A stretch of DNA of 64,000 bases from Spirosoma fluviale (GCF_900230225.1 NZ_OCNH01000001.1:1736001-1800000); one strand, 5' to 3'; positions 52,044 to 62,811 are shown, numbered from the stretch's first letter. A program made the numbers and translations. The notes: a model not told the origin generated them from the sequence alone.

Positions 52044-52166
52044 GAGGTACGTACGAAACAGATAGATTGGAGAATGATCAATCGTAAAAAGTTACGCCAT
52101 GCGTTGATATAGGAGTAGGTTTAATTAGGGATACGCCAAAAGCAGTGAAGTCGTTGCGGCACCAGA

Positions 52167-54005
52167 TTAATAACGATTGTTCGGACGTTTAAGTGCAATA
52201 AAAACGACGCGCCCTGCCGCCGGAAAGTTGGTTTCTGCTATGGGAAAGCCGTAATGCCGGTAGAATTGCGCGGTCTGGGCAGGGGTTAGCAGATCGGGGT
52301 AGAGATTTATACCGGCGAAGTCGTTTTTCTGTAAAAAAGCATCCAGAAATTGCCAGTCCCGTTGGGTGAATACATAGCCGGGGGCGAGGAGCCGGGGCCA
52401 GCCATCGCGAAGAAACGGCTGAATCTGGTCCGGGTGAAGCCGACCGAAATACTGTCCTACACCACTCTTGTCGTAAAACCGGCGAAAGGTAAACACAGCG
52501 TTTTGCTGTCTGTAATACGGACAAAGCCCTTCTTTGTCGCCAACACCATTGGCCCCGATGGTGCAGAACGGCCAGTCGAGCACCGCCACGCCGGGTTGGC
52601 TACGAATAACGGCGCAGTAGCGAAGGGTTTGCTCCGAAACAACATTGATCGACTGCAATATCCTTCTTGAATAACCGGTGTGCCATTCCATGCCCATCAG
52701 CAGCAATAAAAGGGCAACGCTAACCTGGGCAGGTATTCGGCGGGGCCAGTTAACGGGTAAGGCCAGCAGCATGAACAGCACCGGGTAAACGAGTGAGGCC
52801 CGGCCACCATGCCGGTTGAAACTGAACCACGGGAACAATTTAAGCGTCGGAAAAAGTACCGGATGGTAGAGCAGGCAAAGGGCCAGCATCAGGGTTATTG
52901 GCAACCAGCGAAGCACGTTATGTCTGATTTGCCACCAGCCGACACCTGCCAAAATAACCAGATATAAGCCAGGACTACCTTGTCCGTAACTCTCGAACGT
53001 ATCGCGTAACCAGTGTTGATAGGGAACGGAATAACTGTCGATACCTGGTAGGTGGGGCAGCAGCAGCCGAACCGGGTGCGACCAGGCGCGGAGTTCGGGG
53101 ACAACCTCAAAATTGAACGACCAGGCCGTAAACGCAATCTGAAGCGTGAGGGGCAGATACAGCCAGAGACTTAGGGTCAATAACAGCACCAACCCAAAAA
53201 CGGCACGAGGAGATCGACGAACTTCATCGCGAACATACGCCCCCAAAAGCGTAGGCCAGCGACGGATTACCGGAAACTGGCGATATAAGCTCAGGCCGAT
53301 AACCGGCAACGTTACTGTCGTAAACGTAAGCGCAAAACCGGCTACATACGCTAATTCTTGGCTAAGTACCAGTACATGAAAGCATATCCAAAGAAGCAGA
53401 TACGAAAGGGTAATGGGTTTACGGTCGAGCACATCGGTCAGGAGCCGGTAGGTGGCTACCATGCACAGAACCGTCCAGTGCGCTACGCACACGTTCATGT
53501 GGACGGGGAATTTCCAGAGGGCGTAAAAGTTATAAACGGAGACGATCAGCCCGGCCAGCCCTGCTCTTACAAGCCCAGCCCGGACGCGTAACAGGACAAA
53601 CGTCCCAACGGCTGTAACGACCAGACTGTATACATAATAGTATTGTAAATAGGGGCCGGGGCCATTGAGAAGTCGGTACAGAAACGTGTACCAGTAGTCA
53701 CGCTCGAATCCCCAGTCCAGAAAAACCTGGTTGGTGCCATACGGGTAAAAGGTCTGGGTGTTGATGAGGTTGAGGTGGGGGAAGGGCCAGAGGCTGAAGT
53801 TCTTGCTGAAAAAATACCCCACATACTCAAATTGATCGGTGTCGTTCCCATCCGAAAGCGGATGCTGGAAATCGCCCACCACCAAAAAGCCAAGCAGGCC
53901 GGTTAGCAGGCCCAGGAGAAGGGTCCAAAGCCAGGTGTTCTGGCCGAAATGATGAGTAAGCTGGTTTTTATCAGGCAGGTTAACGGGCGGTTGTACTTGA
54001 TGCAT
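52167..54005 (-). CDS. Large multi-pass membrane protein, GT-C-like
   Basis: I begin at the ATG at 54005 (MHQVQPPVNLP), since the longer form starts at TTG. The 612-residue protein has about ten helices and a first outer loop with DGNDTDQFEYVGYFFSKNF and TQTFYPYGTNQVFLDWGFERDYW, which recalls the acidic loop of GT-C glycosyltransferases. The C-terminal 150 residues are soluble (GVAVLDWPFCTIGANGVGD). I do not recognise an established family. It may glycosylate an envelope lipid or protein, and lies alone between the peptidase and leuS. Confidence 0.5.
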   Translation of the reverse strand: MHQVQPPVNLPDKNQLTHHFGQNTWLWTLLLGLLTGLLGFLVVGDFQHPLSDGNDTDQFEYVGYFFSKNFSLWPFPHLNLINTQTFYPYGTNQVFLDWGFERDYWYTFLYRLLNGPGPYLQYYYVYSLVVTAVGTFVLLRVRAGLVRAGLAGLIVSVYNFYALWKFPVHMNVCVAHWTVLCMVATYRLLTDVLDRKPITLSYLLLWICFHVLVLSQELAYVAGFALTFTTVTLPVIGLSLYRQFPVIRRWPTLLGAYVRDEVRRSPRAVFGLVLLLTLSLWLYLPLTLQIAFTAWSFNFEVVPELRAWSHPVRLLLPHLPGIDSYSVPYQHWLRDTFESYGQGSPGLYLVILAGVGWWQIRHNVLRWLPITLMLALCLLYHPVLFPTLKLFPWFSFNRHGGRASLVYPVLFMLLALPVNWPRRIPAQVSVALLLLLMGMEWHTGYSRRILQSINVVSEQTLRYCAVIRSQPGVAVLDWPFCTIGANGVGDKEGLCPYYRQQNAVFTFRRFYDKSGVGQYFGRLHPDQIQPFLRDGWPRLLAPGYVFTQRDWQFLDAFLQKNDFAGINLYPDLLTPAQTAQFYRHYGFPIAETNFPAAGRVVFIALKRPNNRY

Positions 54006-54061
54006 TCGGGAGTTTATACATTCATAGACGGGGGCAATGAGCAAAAGTCTGGCTAAACGGC

Positions 54062-54145
54062 TATTTTTGCAAGAAAATGAATAGTGCGGCTCCAGACCGC
54101 ATCTAAATTGAGCGAATCTAGCGGCTTTCCGGCCGCATACCTATT
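54062..54145 (+). promoter_or_regulatory. Putative promoter box and two-stem leader of leuS
   Basis: TATTTTTG at 54062-54069 fits the -7 consensus. The leader then has stem TGCGG/CCGCA (54085-54089 with 54097-54101) and stem GCGGC/GCCGC (54121-54125 with 54132-54136). The first arm TGCGGC can also pair with GCCGCA at 54132-54137, which would exclude both small stems. The two hairpins are also imperfect direct repeats of each other, so a repeat origin is possible. Confidence 0.4.
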
Positions 54146-57025
54146 ATGGCTGACTATAACCACCGCGAAACCGAACAGAAATGGCAACGGTTTTGGGACG
54201 AAAACCACACGTATAAACCCGCTGATACGACTGACCGCCCCAAGTATTACGTACTCGATATGTTCCCGTATCCATCGGGGGCGGGTCTGCACGTTGGTCA
54301 CCCGCTGGGTTACATTGCGTCGGACATTGTGTCGCGCTACAAGCGGTTAAAAGGCTATAATGTTTTGCACCCGATGGGCTTCGACTCGTTCGGGCTCCCG
54401 GCCGAACAGTACGCCATTCAAACCGGCCAGCACCCGGCCGTTACAACCGAGCAGAACCTGACCCGGTACATCGAGCAATTGAAGAACATCGGGTTCAGCT
54501 ACGACTGGACACGCGAAGTCCGCACTTCCGACCCATCGTACTACAAGTGGACGCAGTGGATTTTCATGGAATTGTTCCGGTCGTGGTACAATAAAGAAAC
54601 GGATAAGGCCGAACCCATCGAAACGCTGCTGGCGAAGTTTGCTGCCAATGGAACGATGGGCGTACAAGCCGTTTGCGATGAAAACGCACTCGCCTTTACC
54701 GCCGACGAATGGAACGCCATGACCGAAACGGAGCAGTACGAGATGTCGCTCAAATACCGGTTAACGTTCCTGGCCGATGCCGTCGTTAACTGGTGTCCGG
54801 CTTTAGGAACGGTACTGGCCAATGACGAGGTGAAAGACGGCGTTTCGGAGCGGGGCGGGTACCCGGTCGAACAGAAACTTATGCGGCAGTGGATGATGCG
54901 CATCACCGCCTATGCCGACCGTCTGCTAATCGGCCTGGATACCATCGACTGGACCGAATCGCTGAAAGAACAGCAGCGAAACTGGATCGGGAAGTCGGTA
55001 GGTGCCAGCGTGAAATTTCCCATTGCAGAGGTAGGGAAGAAGGCCGAGGGAGATACGTCTGCTTCGTTCATCGAAGTGTTCACCACCCGCGTCGACACCA
55101 TTTACGGGGTTACGTTTATGGTACTGGCTCCCGAGCATGAACTGGTCTCGAAACTGACAACGCCTGAACAGAAAGACGCTGTTGATGCCTACGTCAATGC
55201 CGCTAAACTCCGCTCGGAGCGCGACCGGATGGCCGATGCAAAAGCAATATCGGGCGTTTTTACGGGCAGTTACTGCGTAAATCCGTTTAATGAGGAGAAA
55301 GTCCCCATTTACCTGGCCGATTACGTACTGGCAGGCTATGGCACCGGGGCGGTGATGGCCGTTCCCTCGGGCGATCAGCGCGACTGGAACTTCGCCAAAC
55401 ATTTCAACCTGCCCATCGTCCCCATTCTGGATAGCCAGAAAGACGTAGAGGAGCAGGCCGATAATACCAAGGAGGGTCATTATATCAACTCGGGTATGAT
55501 CGACGGCATGACGTACAAAGACGCCACGGCAACGCTGATCGCGTGGCTGGAAGAGCGTGGATTAGGCAAAGGTAAAGTCAACTACCGGATGCGCGATGCC
55601 GTCTTCAGCCGCCAGCGTTATTGGGGCGAACCCGTCCCGGTTTACTTCAAGGAAGGTGGTTCGACGGGGAAACTTCCCTATCTGATCGACGAGAGCGACC
55701 TGCCGCTGGAGTTGCCCGCCGTTGACAAATACCTGCCTACCGAAACCGGCGAACCACCGCTGGGCCGCGCCGAGGACTGGAAATATAAGGGTAAGTACGA
55801 ATACGAATTAAGCACCATGCCGGGTTGGGCGGGCTCGTCCTGGTACTGGTACCGGTACATGGACCCACAGAACAACGCTGAATTTGCCAGCAAGGAAGCG
55901 ATTGATTATTGGCAGAATGTGGATTTGTACATCGGTGGTACCGAACACGCCACCGGTCACCTGCTCTACAGCCGTTTCTGGAACAAATTCCTGAAAGACC
56001 GGGGCTACGTACCTCAGGAAGAGCCGTTCAAAAAGCTCATCAATCAGGGCATGATTCAGGGAGTGTCGAATTTTGTTTATAGAGTAAAAGGAACTGGTGT
56101 AGATGGGGTCATTCCTGAATTTGTTTCTTTCAAGAAATTACTTGATCTAAATGAAGCTGATGGTAAAAGTGTAAGTGCTTTGCATGTCGATGTTAATATT
56201 GTAGATAATAGAATTCTTGACATTGAAGCATTTAAAGCTTCAAGACCTGATTTGGCAGAAGGAGCCAAATTTATTCTTGAAGATGATGGAACTTACATTG
56301 TCGGTGCCGAGGTCGAGAAGATGTCGAAGTCGAAGTTCAACGTTGTGAATCCCGATATGATCGTGGAGAAATACGGCGCTGACGTGCTTCGGCTTTACGA
56401 AATGTTTTTGGGGCCGCTGGAGCAGGCGAAACCCTGGAACACCAACGGCATCGACGGCGTGTATCGCTTTATCCGTAAGTTCTGGCGGTTGTTCTACAAA
56501 GACAGTGCGGCCGGGTCATCGGATGCGAGCCAGTGGATCGTCACCGACGAACAGCCCACTCCCGCCGAGTTGAAAGTGCTGCACAAGACGATCAAAAAGA
56601 CGGAAGAGGACATCGAACTGTATTCATTCAACACATCGGTAAGTTCGTTCATGATCTGCGTCAACGAACTGGCTACGCTGAATTGCCATAAACGGGCGGT
56701 TCTTCAGGATTTAGTGTTGCTCTTGTCGCCCTATGCGCCCCACATCACAGAAGAACTGTGGGCCGCATTGGGTAATGTGCCGGGCAGTATTTCATCGGCC
56801 GAATTTCCGAAGTTCAATCCGAATTACCTGGTTGAGGACTCGTTCGAATATCCGATTCAGATCAACGGTAAAGTACGCACAACGATCAGTTTCGCCATCG
56901 ACCGCGCCCCTACGGAAATCGAGCGGGAAGTGCTGGCCGACGAAATTGTGCAGAAATGGATGGAAGGCAAAACCCCCAAGAAAGTGGTGGTGGTGCCAAA
57001 ACGGATTGTAAACGTGGTGTTGTAA
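54146..57025 (+). CDS. leuS: Leucine--tRNA ligase
   Basis: This 959-residue class I synthetase has the HIGH motif as GLHVGHPLG (residues 48-56), the editing domain with [15 protein letters not shown] and [19 protein letters not shown], and the KMSKS motif as [13 protein letters not shown] near residue 727. It charges tRNA-Leu and hydrolyses mischarged product. The segment from about 56066 to 56308 (residues 640-721, just before KMSKS) is AT-rich: I counted 60 G+C in 180 bases (56101-56280), against 29 and 31 of 60 in lines 55981 and 56341. The frame stays intact, so this looks like a transferred patch. Confidence 0.95.
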   Translation: MADYNHRETEQKWQRFWDENHTYKPADTTDRPKYYVLDMFPYPSGAGLHVGHPLGYIASDIVSRYKRLKGYNVLHPMGFDSFGLPAEQYAIQTGQHPAVTTEQNLTRYIEQLKNIGFSYDWTREVRTSDPSYYKWTQWIFMELFRSWYNKETDKAEPIETLLAKFAANGTMGVQAVCDENALAFTADEWNAMTETEQYEMSLKYRLTFLADAVVNWCPALGTVLANDEVKDGVSERGGYPVEQKLMRQWMMRITAYADRLLIGLDTIDWTESLKEQQRNWIGKSVGASVKFPIAEVGKKAEGDTSASFIEVFTTRVDTIYGVTFMVLAPEHELVSKLTTPEQKDAVDAYVNAAKLRSERDRMADAKAISGVFTGSYCVNPFNEEKVPIYLADYVLAGYGTGAVMAVPSGDQRDWNFAKHFNLPIVPILDSQKDVEEQADNTKEGHYINSGMIDGMTYKDATATLIAWLEERGLGKGKVNYRMRDAVFSRQRYWGEPVPVYFKEGGSTGKLPYLIDESDLPLELPAVDKYLPTETGEPPLGRAEDWKYKGKYEYELSTMPGWAGSSWYWYRYMDPQNNAEFASKEAIDYWQNVDLYIGGTEHATGHLLYSRFWNKFLKDRGYVPQEEPFKKLINQGMIQGVSNFVYRVKGTGVDGVIPEFVSFKKLLDLNEADGKSVSALHVDVNIVDNRILDIEAFKASRPDLAEGAKFILEDDGTYIVGAEVEKMSKSKFNVVNPDMIVEKYGADVLRLYEMFLGPLEQAKPWNTNGIDGVYRFIRKFWRLFYKDSAAGSSDASQWIVTDEQPTPAELKVLHKTIKKTEEDIELYSFNTSVSSFMICVNELATLNCHKRAVLQDLVLLLSPYAPHITEELWAALGNVPGSISSAEFPKFNPNYLVEDSFEYPIQINGKVRTTISFAIDRAPTEIEREVLADEIVQKWMEGKTPKKVVVVPKRIVNVVL

Positions 57026-57039
57026 CTGGCGTAAATCCG

Positions 57040-57095
57040 GCTTCCTATACAGAAAAAGCCTCTTCGCACGAAGAGGCTTTTTCTGTATAGGAAGC
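57040..57095 (+). terminator. Intrinsic terminator of leuS
   Basis: A 25-bp perfect stem (57040-57064 with 57071-57095) with a 6-base loop includes AGAAAAAGCCTCTT and a T-run in the right arm. It begins 15 bases after the leuS stop and faces the convergent oxidoreductase gene. Confidence 0.85.
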
Positions 57096-57115
57096 TAGAC
57101 AATTGACTTATGAGC

Positions 57116-58132
57116 TTAGGCAGCAATCGGTTCCAATTCCTGAGCGGCCAGCGCATCGCGTACCTGCGCCGTCAGCGTCAGCGAATGCTTCCGGGCTTCA
57201 TGGTCGTAGATGGGGGCGGTGATAATCAACTCATCTGCTTTCGTTTGCTCGATAAAACTCGCCAGTCCGCGTTGTATGGTCTCCGGTGACCCAACCGCTG
57301 AGCAGTGTAGCACGGAGTCGATACCCGCTAATTCGTATGGGTCCCAGCGCTCTTCCAGATTATCGACGGGGGGCTGCATCTGACGCGCTTTACCCCGACG
57401 AATGTACAGAAACTGTTGCTGAACCGATGTAAACAGGCGCTGTGCTTCTGCATCCGTATCGGCCGCAATGACGTTGACCGCCACCATGGCGTACGGTGCT
57501 TTCAGATGTTCCGATGGCTGAAACTGCGTCCGGTAAACCTGCAACGCCCGCAGCAGTTCGGCGGGGGCGAAGTGCGAGGCAAAGGCATAGGGTAGCCCCA
57601 GCATAGCCGCCAATTGAGCGCCGAACAAACTCGAACCCAGAATCCAGATGGGGATGTTCAGGCCCGTACCCGGTATTGCCTGTACGAACTGGTTGGTATC
57701 GTCGGGCTGAAAGTAATGCTGTAGTTCAACAACATCCTGCGGGAAGGTATCCGGTCCGTTGGCTGCCCGGCGTAAAGCCCGGTACGTAGCCTGATCCGAA
57801 CCGGGGGCGCGGCCCAAACCCAGATCAATGCGGCCGGGATAGAGTGATTCCAGCGTACCAAATTGTTCGGCAATGACCAGTGGGGAATGATTGGGCAGCA
57901 TGATCCCACCGGAACCCACCCGAATGGTGTTGGTACCACCCGCCACGTAGCCAATCACGACCGAGGTGGCCGCACTCGCAATGCCCGGCATGTTGTGATG
58001 CTCGGCCAGCCAATAGCGGTTATAACCCAACTGCTCAGCGTGTTGCGCCAGATTTAATGTATTTCGCAGAGCCTGTGTGGCGGTGTTACCTTCCACGATG
58101 GGCGATAAATCAAGAATTGAAAAGGGAATCAT
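57116..58132 (-). CDS. LLM-class (luciferase-like) flavin-dependent oxidoreductase
   Basis: I use the ATG at 58132 ([15 protein letters not shown]), the conserved opening; an earlier TTG at 58144 is possible. The 338-residue protein has [41 protein letters not shown] and [16 protein letters not shown], the standard blocks of the bacterial luciferase-like monooxygenase subgroup that uses FMN. The natural substrate is unknown. It is convergent with leuS. Confidence 0.88.
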   Translation of the reverse strand: MIPFSILDLSPIVEGNTATQALRNTLNLAQHAEQLGYNRYWLAEHHNMPGIASAATSVVIGYVAGGTNTIRVGSGGIMLPNHSPLVIAEQFGTLESLYPGRIDLGLGRAPGSDQATYRALRRAANGPDTFPQDVVELQHYFQPDDTNQFVQAIPGTGLNIPIWILGSSLFGAQLAAMLGLPYAFASHFAPAELLRALQVYRTQFQPSEHLKAPYAMVAVNVIAADTDAEAQRLFTSVQQQFLYIRRGKARQMQPPVDNLEERWDPYELAGIDSVLHCSAVGSPETIQRGLASFIEQTKADELIITAPIYDHEARKHSLTLTAQVRDALAAQELEPIAA

Positions 58133-58295
58133 AGCTCGTTGCAAAAGATTGTTGCCTTATTTTTACGGCTGATTTGGCATGAACGGCAAGCTGAGCTTGC
58201 TGTTCGGCCTGTTGCTTTATCAACAAACGGGTTTGGCGGAACGGTTCCAACTGGCTCACGTATCGATAGCCCCTCATTAATGTCTTAATTTCAGA

Positions 58296-59156
58296 ATGAC
58301 TATTAAACAACTGATTGTCCTTGGCTTAAGCGCTGGCCTGATTACCTGCTCACCGAAAACATACACAAAAATCCCGACCGGGAAAGCCTACGACTTCTTC
58401 AGCTATAAGTCGAATCAGGTAGCGAAGATCTCCGCGCACCGGGGTGGGGGCGACCTGAAAGGCTATCCCGAAAACTGCATCGAGTCGTTCGAGTATCTGG
58501 CGAAGAAGATGCCGGTAATCATTGAGTGCGATATTGACCTGACCAAAGATAGTGTCATGGTCATGATGCACGACGCCAACCTCGACCGAACCACGACGGG
58601 TACCGGCAAACTCATCGACCGAAACTACGCCGAACTGAGCCAGTACCGGCTTGAGGATAATCAGGGCAACGTGACCCCGTATAAAATTCCGACCCTGGAA
58701 GACGTATTGCGCTGGGGCAAAAATAAAGTGACGTTCACCCTTGACGTCAAACGCAATGTGTCGTTCGCCAAAGTAGTCGACATGATTCACAAAACGGGTG
58801 CAGAGGATTATGTAGCGGTTATTACCTACAACGCGCAGGATGCGGCTAAGCTCAATAAGCTCGACCCCAACCTGATGATTTCCGTGACCATCCGTAACCG
58901 CGCTGAATATGACCGTCTGCGCGAACTGGGTGTTCCCGATAACCGGATGGTGGCTTTTGTAGGCGTCAAAGAACCAGATGCCGATTTATACAAATTCCTG
59001 CACGAAAAGGGCATTGCCTGCATATTGGGCACCCTGGGTAACCTGGATAAACAGGCTGCTGCCAAGGGCGATCAGGTCTATAAAAAGTTTGTCGAAAATG
59101 GCGCAGATATTATGTCGACCGACCGGCCTCTGGAAATAGCGAAGGTATTGTATTAG
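58296..59156 (+). CDS. Glycerophosphodiester phosphodiesterase-like lipoprotein
   Basis: This 286-residue protein starts with a lipoprotein signal (LGLSAGLITC, Cys18). The GDPD TIM barrel has AHRGGGDLKGYPENCIESFEY (the HR and E-N residues), ECDIDLTKDSVMVMMHDANLDRTTTG (ExD and HD residues) and PTLEDVLRWGKNKVTFTLDVK. It hydrolyses glycerophosphodiesters to an alcohol and glycerol phosphate in the periplasm, probably recycling lipid headgroups. It is followed by a hairpin. Confidence 0.85.
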   Translation: MTIKQLIVLGLSAGLITCSPKTYTKIPTGKAYDFFSYKSNQVAKISAHRGGGDLKGYPENCIESFEYLAKKMPVIIECDIDLTKDSVMVMMHDANLDRTTTGTGKLIDRNYAELSQYRLEDNQGNVTPYKIPTLEDVLRWGKNKVTFTLDVKRNVSFAKVVDMIHKTGAEDYVAVITYNAQDAAKLNKLDPNLMISVTIRNRAEYDRLRELGVPDNRMVAFVGVKEPDADLYKFLHEKGIACILGTLGNLDKQAAAKGDQVYKKFVENGADIMSTDRPLEIAKVLY

Positions 59157-59175
59157 GCGAGTAGACCTGGGTGAA

Positions 59176-59219
59176 AAAGTTACGGGTTGGCTTCTAGATA
59201 GAAGCCAACCCATAACTTT
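59176..59219. terminator. Hairpin after the GDPD gene
   Basis: The stem AAGTTACGGGTTGGCTTCT/AGAAGCCAACCCATAACTT (within 59176-59219) has one mismatch and a short loop, with A and T runs outside. It is placed between the convergent GDPD and CE15-like genes. Confidence 0.75.
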
Positions 59220-59274
59220 AACTAGTGATCAATGACAGACAGTCAAAGCCATATTGACAAGGTTTGTCAGCCAA

Positions 59275-60819
59275 TCATTTAGCTACTCGGTCGTACTTGA
59301 ACAGCTTGCTGGCCCAGGGGATAACGTATTGAAAATTGGGGGCATCGGTATGGCCGCCATTGTGCTGTCGCCACGCCAGTTCGCCGTTTGTAAGGCCGGT
59401 CAGTACGTCCGGCATTTTTTCGGTGTTGTAATCGTTGCTCACGCCCAAATCGCGGGCACCTAACAGCTTGAACACCGGTCCGGCGGCTATCGTAGCCTTG
59501 TAACTCCCCATTTGATCGAGCCACTTGGCGTCGCCTTTTTCGGGAATGCCGTAGCTGACGAAGGTAGGTCGTGGGGCGCAAAGGGCCAGTAGTTCGTGCG
59601 AATCGATTGGAAGGTCACAGCCGGTTTTAGGGCCGGAAGATGCCTCGGCAGCGGCATACTTCAAATAATTTCCCGCCATCCAGTGGTATTCTCCGCTACC
59701 GGCGAGGCTTTCCACAGCTTCCCCGAAAATACGCCGTTGTAAGGTAGTGCCGCCCTTGCCCGATGACCCGATCAAGCCCATCGCAAACCGCTGGTCGAAG
59801 GCCATGGCCACCAGAGCGGCTTTGCCATAGCGCGAAACCCCTTCCACACCCACCTGTTTGGCGTTAACCTGCGGCTCTGTTTCCAGATAGTCCAGCGCCC
59901 GCGATGCCCCCCAGGCCCAGGCCCGTAAGGCACCCCAATCGTCGGGTTTGCGGGGCTGGCCTTTGTTGACCAGCCCAATGATGCCACGGGTCAACCCCGC
60001 GCCGTTATCGGCCTGTATGCTGCCGGGTTCGATGGTACAATACCCCCAGCCAGCCGCCAGCAGTTGCTCGGTCGGCGGGGAATCGCCATTCGGTGGGGGA
60101 GCGAAGAAGTTGGCTCCGGGCAGGCGCGTTATGGGCGCATAAGCCGGATAGCGGTCAAAAATAACCTTCATCTCCGGGTTACTTTTTATCATCATTTCCT
60201 TAAACGCGATGTTAATCTTTTCCAGATCGGCGGGTGAAGGCTGGGCGGGGGCGGGCAAGGTGGGGAAGCCGAGCATCATCATCACCGGTACCGGACCTTT
60301 CACGTTCTGAGGTACCACCAGCACCATGTTGATATTCACGTTGATCAGCGGGTATGCGCTGTTGTCTACCCGGCCAATCAGTTGCTTGGCAATGACGGGG
60401 ATTCGGCCAACGAATTCGTTGTCGGTGACTTTAACGATCCAGTTGACTTTAGGAAGGTTGGCGGGTAGCTTGCCATACATCTCCCGTTCGAAATCCTCGA
60501 TGAGTTCCGGTCGGCGCTGTTTCCACCACTGATCGGGCATGGTTACTTTTTTGCCGTTTCGGGTGGTGAGCACGTCGGGCAGTTGCGGGCAGGGCTCGGC
60601 TTTCGACTCGTCATAATTGGCGTGGTTGGGATCGGCCTCATTACCACTTGGACCGGGCCTTAGTTTCTTGATGCCCAGTTGCTGCATCATCTCGGCCTGA
60701 TCCTGAATGGCCGTAAACGTTTTAAGTCGGGGATACTTGCTGCTGTCGATGGCCGTTTGCTGGGCCACGGCCCCGCCAGAAAGGCCCATGAGCAGCCCGA
60801 AGGCCAGGTGTTTGTACAT
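59275..60819 (-). CDS. CE15-like glucuronoyl esterase, exported
   Basis: This 514-residue protein has a signal peptide (LAFGLLMGLSGGAVAQQ) and an alpha/beta hydrolase domain with the nucleophile motif VEGVSRYGKAALVAMAFDQR (GxSRxGK) near residue 325. SSGKGGTTLQRRIFGE lies at the position of the acid residue, and LPIDSHELLALCAPRP is typical of carbohydrate esterase family 15; a later GGHTDAPNFQ may add the catalytic His. CE15 enzymes cut the ester between lignin and 4-O-methyl-glucuronic acid on xylan. The adjacent acetylesterase and GH115 genes fit. Confidence 0.8.
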   Translation of the reverse strand: MYKHLAFGLLMGLSGGAVAQQTAIDSSKYPRLKTFTAIQDQAEMMQQLGIKKLRPGPSGNEADPNHANYDESKAEPCPQLPDVLTTRNGKKVTMPDQWWKQRRPELIEDFEREMYGKLPANLPKVNWIVKVTDNEFVGRIPVIAKQLIGRVDNSAYPLINVNINMVLVVPQNVKGPVPVMMMLGFPTLPAPAQPSPADLEKINIAFKEMMIKSNPEMKVIFDRYPAYAPITRLPGANFFAPPPNGDSPPTEQLLAAGWGYCTIEPGSIQADNGAGLTRGIIGLVNKGQPRKPDDWGALRAWAWGASRALDYLETEPQVNAKQVGVEGVSRYGKAALVAMAFDQRFAMGLIGSSGKGGTTLQRRIFGEAVESLAGSGEYHWMAGNYLKYAAAEASSGPKTGCDLPIDSHELLALCAPRPTFVSYGIPEKGDAKWLDQMGSYKATIAAGPVFKLLGARDLGVSNDYNTEKMPDVLTGLTNGELAWRQHNGGHTDAPNFQYVIPWASKLFKYDRVAK

Positions 60820-60844
60820 GTGGTTGAGGGTTTAGGAATTGAAT

Positions 60845-60874
60845 TGTAGTACCGACCGGGACGGCGGTACTACA
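60845..60874. terminator. Short hairpin between CE15-like and acetylesterase genes
   Basis: A 10-bp perfect stem TGTAGTACCG/CGGTACTACA (60845-60854 with 60865-60874) has a 10-base loop. It lies between two genes of the same direction and could tune distal expression. Confidence 0.6.
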
Positions 60875-60879
60875 GTTTG

Positions 60880-62811
60880 TTACTTATCCGTTCGGAACGG
60901 CGAGGCCGGTAAGCCTTCTTTGTTATACAGGTTTGGGTTGACGGGGTTGTCGGCCCAGGCATAGCGTACGTAGAGCGGGGCGGGGACTTCATCGCTCCAC
61001 ACCACTACCTTGCCATTCTCGATCGTCGCTTTAGCCCACACGAATTTTTTGTCGCTGCCCGCAATGGCAAATTCGCCGAGGTCTTCGCCGTCATTGGTGA
61101 TCAATCCACCGCCGGTATTGGTAAAGCTGACCACAATCTTATTCCCGTCAACGGTTGCCGATTGGTAGATGGGTCCCGACGATACGATGTTTTCCTTGTA
61201 CGCCGTTTTCAGGGCCGTCAAGGCCAGCCGCTCGCCCACATCTTTTTTATTGTCGGGGTGGATGTCGTTCCATTCGCCCAGATCAATCGCGACCACCATG
61301 CCCGTATTGGGGATTTTCAGGGCATTGAACTGCGCTTCCCGCAGCACCGCCCAACCACTTTCGGCAGGCTGGTAGCTGTAGTCCATAAAGCCGGGAAGCT
61401 GGATGTATAGAAACGGCAGCGGGCCTTGCTTCCATTTGTTTCGCCAGTCATTGATCAGTGCAGGCAGCAGGGTTTCGTATTCCTGCGGCTTACCGGCATT
61501 GCTTTCGCCCTGGTACCAGCAAAATCCTTTGATGGCATAGTCGATTTCCGGGGCAACCATCGCATTATATAGCGCCGTTGGCTGGTTCTGGGCGCTGATG
61601 CCTCCGCCACCAAAGCCCCCGGACATGGGCCGGTAGGCGGTGCCTACTTTATACTGCCAGATGCCTTTCAGATCAAGCGTATCGGTGCCCGCAAACAGGC
61701 AATAGGGTTTGTCGGGGATAAAGCCACCTTTACCTGCCATGTTGGTCACCCGAACGACAAACACATTTTTGCCCGCTTTCAGCAGGTCAGCGGGGACCGC
61801 GTACCGGCGTTGCGGATACTGGTAGGTCGTTCGACCCACCTGTTTGCCATTGATGTAGAGTTCGTCGGCATCCACAATCCGGCCCAGAAAGACTTTGGCG
61901 GGTTTGCCAGTCATGGAGGCCGGTACGTCGATTTCCCGCCGGTACCAGACTACGCCGTTCAGATCTTTTATTCCCTGATCTTCCCAATACCCCGGAATGT
62001 TGATCGGCCGCCAGCCTTTGGGAACGTACGAAACGTCGAACCACTTTGTCGAACCCGCTGTCCCCAAATCGACCGGTGGGGCGGGTCTGTTGGCCGTGTT
62101 AGTGGATGGTCGGCGGTTGAGGCTGTTGATATAGGTCGTGTCTTTGTTTTTCTCGATGGTGGTTTTCAGTGCCGGAAACTCAGCCAGTCCTGCTTCGCTC
62201 GTCCAGGCTTCGATGGGCGTACCGCCAACACTGGCGTTGATGATGCCCACCGGTATGTTATATTTTTGATGGATTTTCTTCGCAAAAAAGTAAGCCACCG
62301 CCGAAAACGGCCTGACGTCTTCGCCCACGGCTGATTTCCATTGCCCATTCGGAATATCGGCTTGTGGCCCTTGCAGGTTTGTCAGCGTAGGTACCCAGAA
62401 TTGCCGAATCTGGGGGAAGTTGGCCGTCTTGATTTCGTCGGCGTAGGTTACGTCATGAATGTTGAGCTGGTGGACCATGTTGCTCTGCCCACTGCAAAAC
62501 CACACGTCACCAATCAGAATATCCTTGAGCGTGATGGTAGAACTCCCGGCAATATCCATCGTATAGGGACCACCGGCGGGCATTGGCGGCAACGTTATCT
62601 GCCACTTCCCACTGGCATCGGTCGCGGCTTTATAGGTTTTGTTTTTAAAGCGAACGGCAATTTTTTCGCCTGGTTTGGCCCACCCCCACACCTTCAGGCT
62701 GGCGTCGCGCTGGAGCACCATGCCGTCGTTGATCAATTTGGGTAAACGGATCTGGGCTTGTGCAATGATGTTGGTAGACAGAAGCAGACATAGTAGGAGT
62801 AAGCGTTTCAT
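60880..62811 (-). CDS. Sialate/xylan O-acetylesterase-like SGNH protein
   Basis: This 643-residue protein has a signal peptide (residues 1-19). The SGNH hydrolase core shows DVWFCSGQSNMVHQL (catalytic Ser) near residue 107 and GFCWYQGESNAG, with IHPDNKKDVGERLALTAL holding the final Asp-x-x-His-like acid/base. In the middle a galactose-binding-like (GH2 N-terminal) domain is inserted: GVVWYRREIDVPASMTGKPA and VDADELYINGKQVGRT. Such proteins remove O-acetyl groups from sialic acids or, in plant-polymer loci, from xylan. The neighbours point to xylan. Confidence 0.85.
   Translation of the reverse strand: MKRLLLLCLLLSTNIIAQAQIRLPKLINDGMVLQRDASLKVWGWAKPGEKIAVRFKNKTYKAATDASGKWQITLPPMPAGGPYTMDIAGSSTITLKDILIGDVWFCSGQSNMVHQLNIHDVTYADEIKTANFPQIRQFWVPTLTNLQGPQADIPNGQWKSAVGEDVRPFSAVAYFFAKKIHQKYNIPVGIINASVGGTPIEAWTSEAGLAEFPALKTTIEKNKDTTYINSLNRRPSTNTANRPAPPVDLGTAGSTKWFDVSYVPKGWRPINIPGYWEDQGIKDLNGVVWYRREIDVPASMTGKPAKVFLGRIVDADELYINGKQVGRTTYQYPQRRYAVPADLLKAGKNVFVVRVTNMAGKGGFIPDKPYCLFAGTDTLDLKGIWQYKVGTAYRPMSGGFGGGGISAQNQPTALYNAMVAPEIDYAIKGFCWYQGESNAGKPQEYETLLPALINDWRNKWKQGPLPFLYIQLPGFMDYSYQPAESGWAVLREAQFNALKIPNTGMVVAIDLGEWNDIHPDNKKDVGERLALTALKTAYKENIVSSGPIYQSATVDGNKIVVSFTNTGGGLITNDGEDLGEFAIAGSDKKFVWAKATIENGKVVVWSDEVPAPLYVRYAWADNPVNPNLYNKEGLPASPFRTDK

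Noticed and set aside
58110..58310. 66-codon - strand ORF between the LLM oxidoreductase and GDPD genes
   Set aside because: It overlaps the starts of both real genes, has no recognisable features, and is most simply a chance frame in the divergent promoter region.
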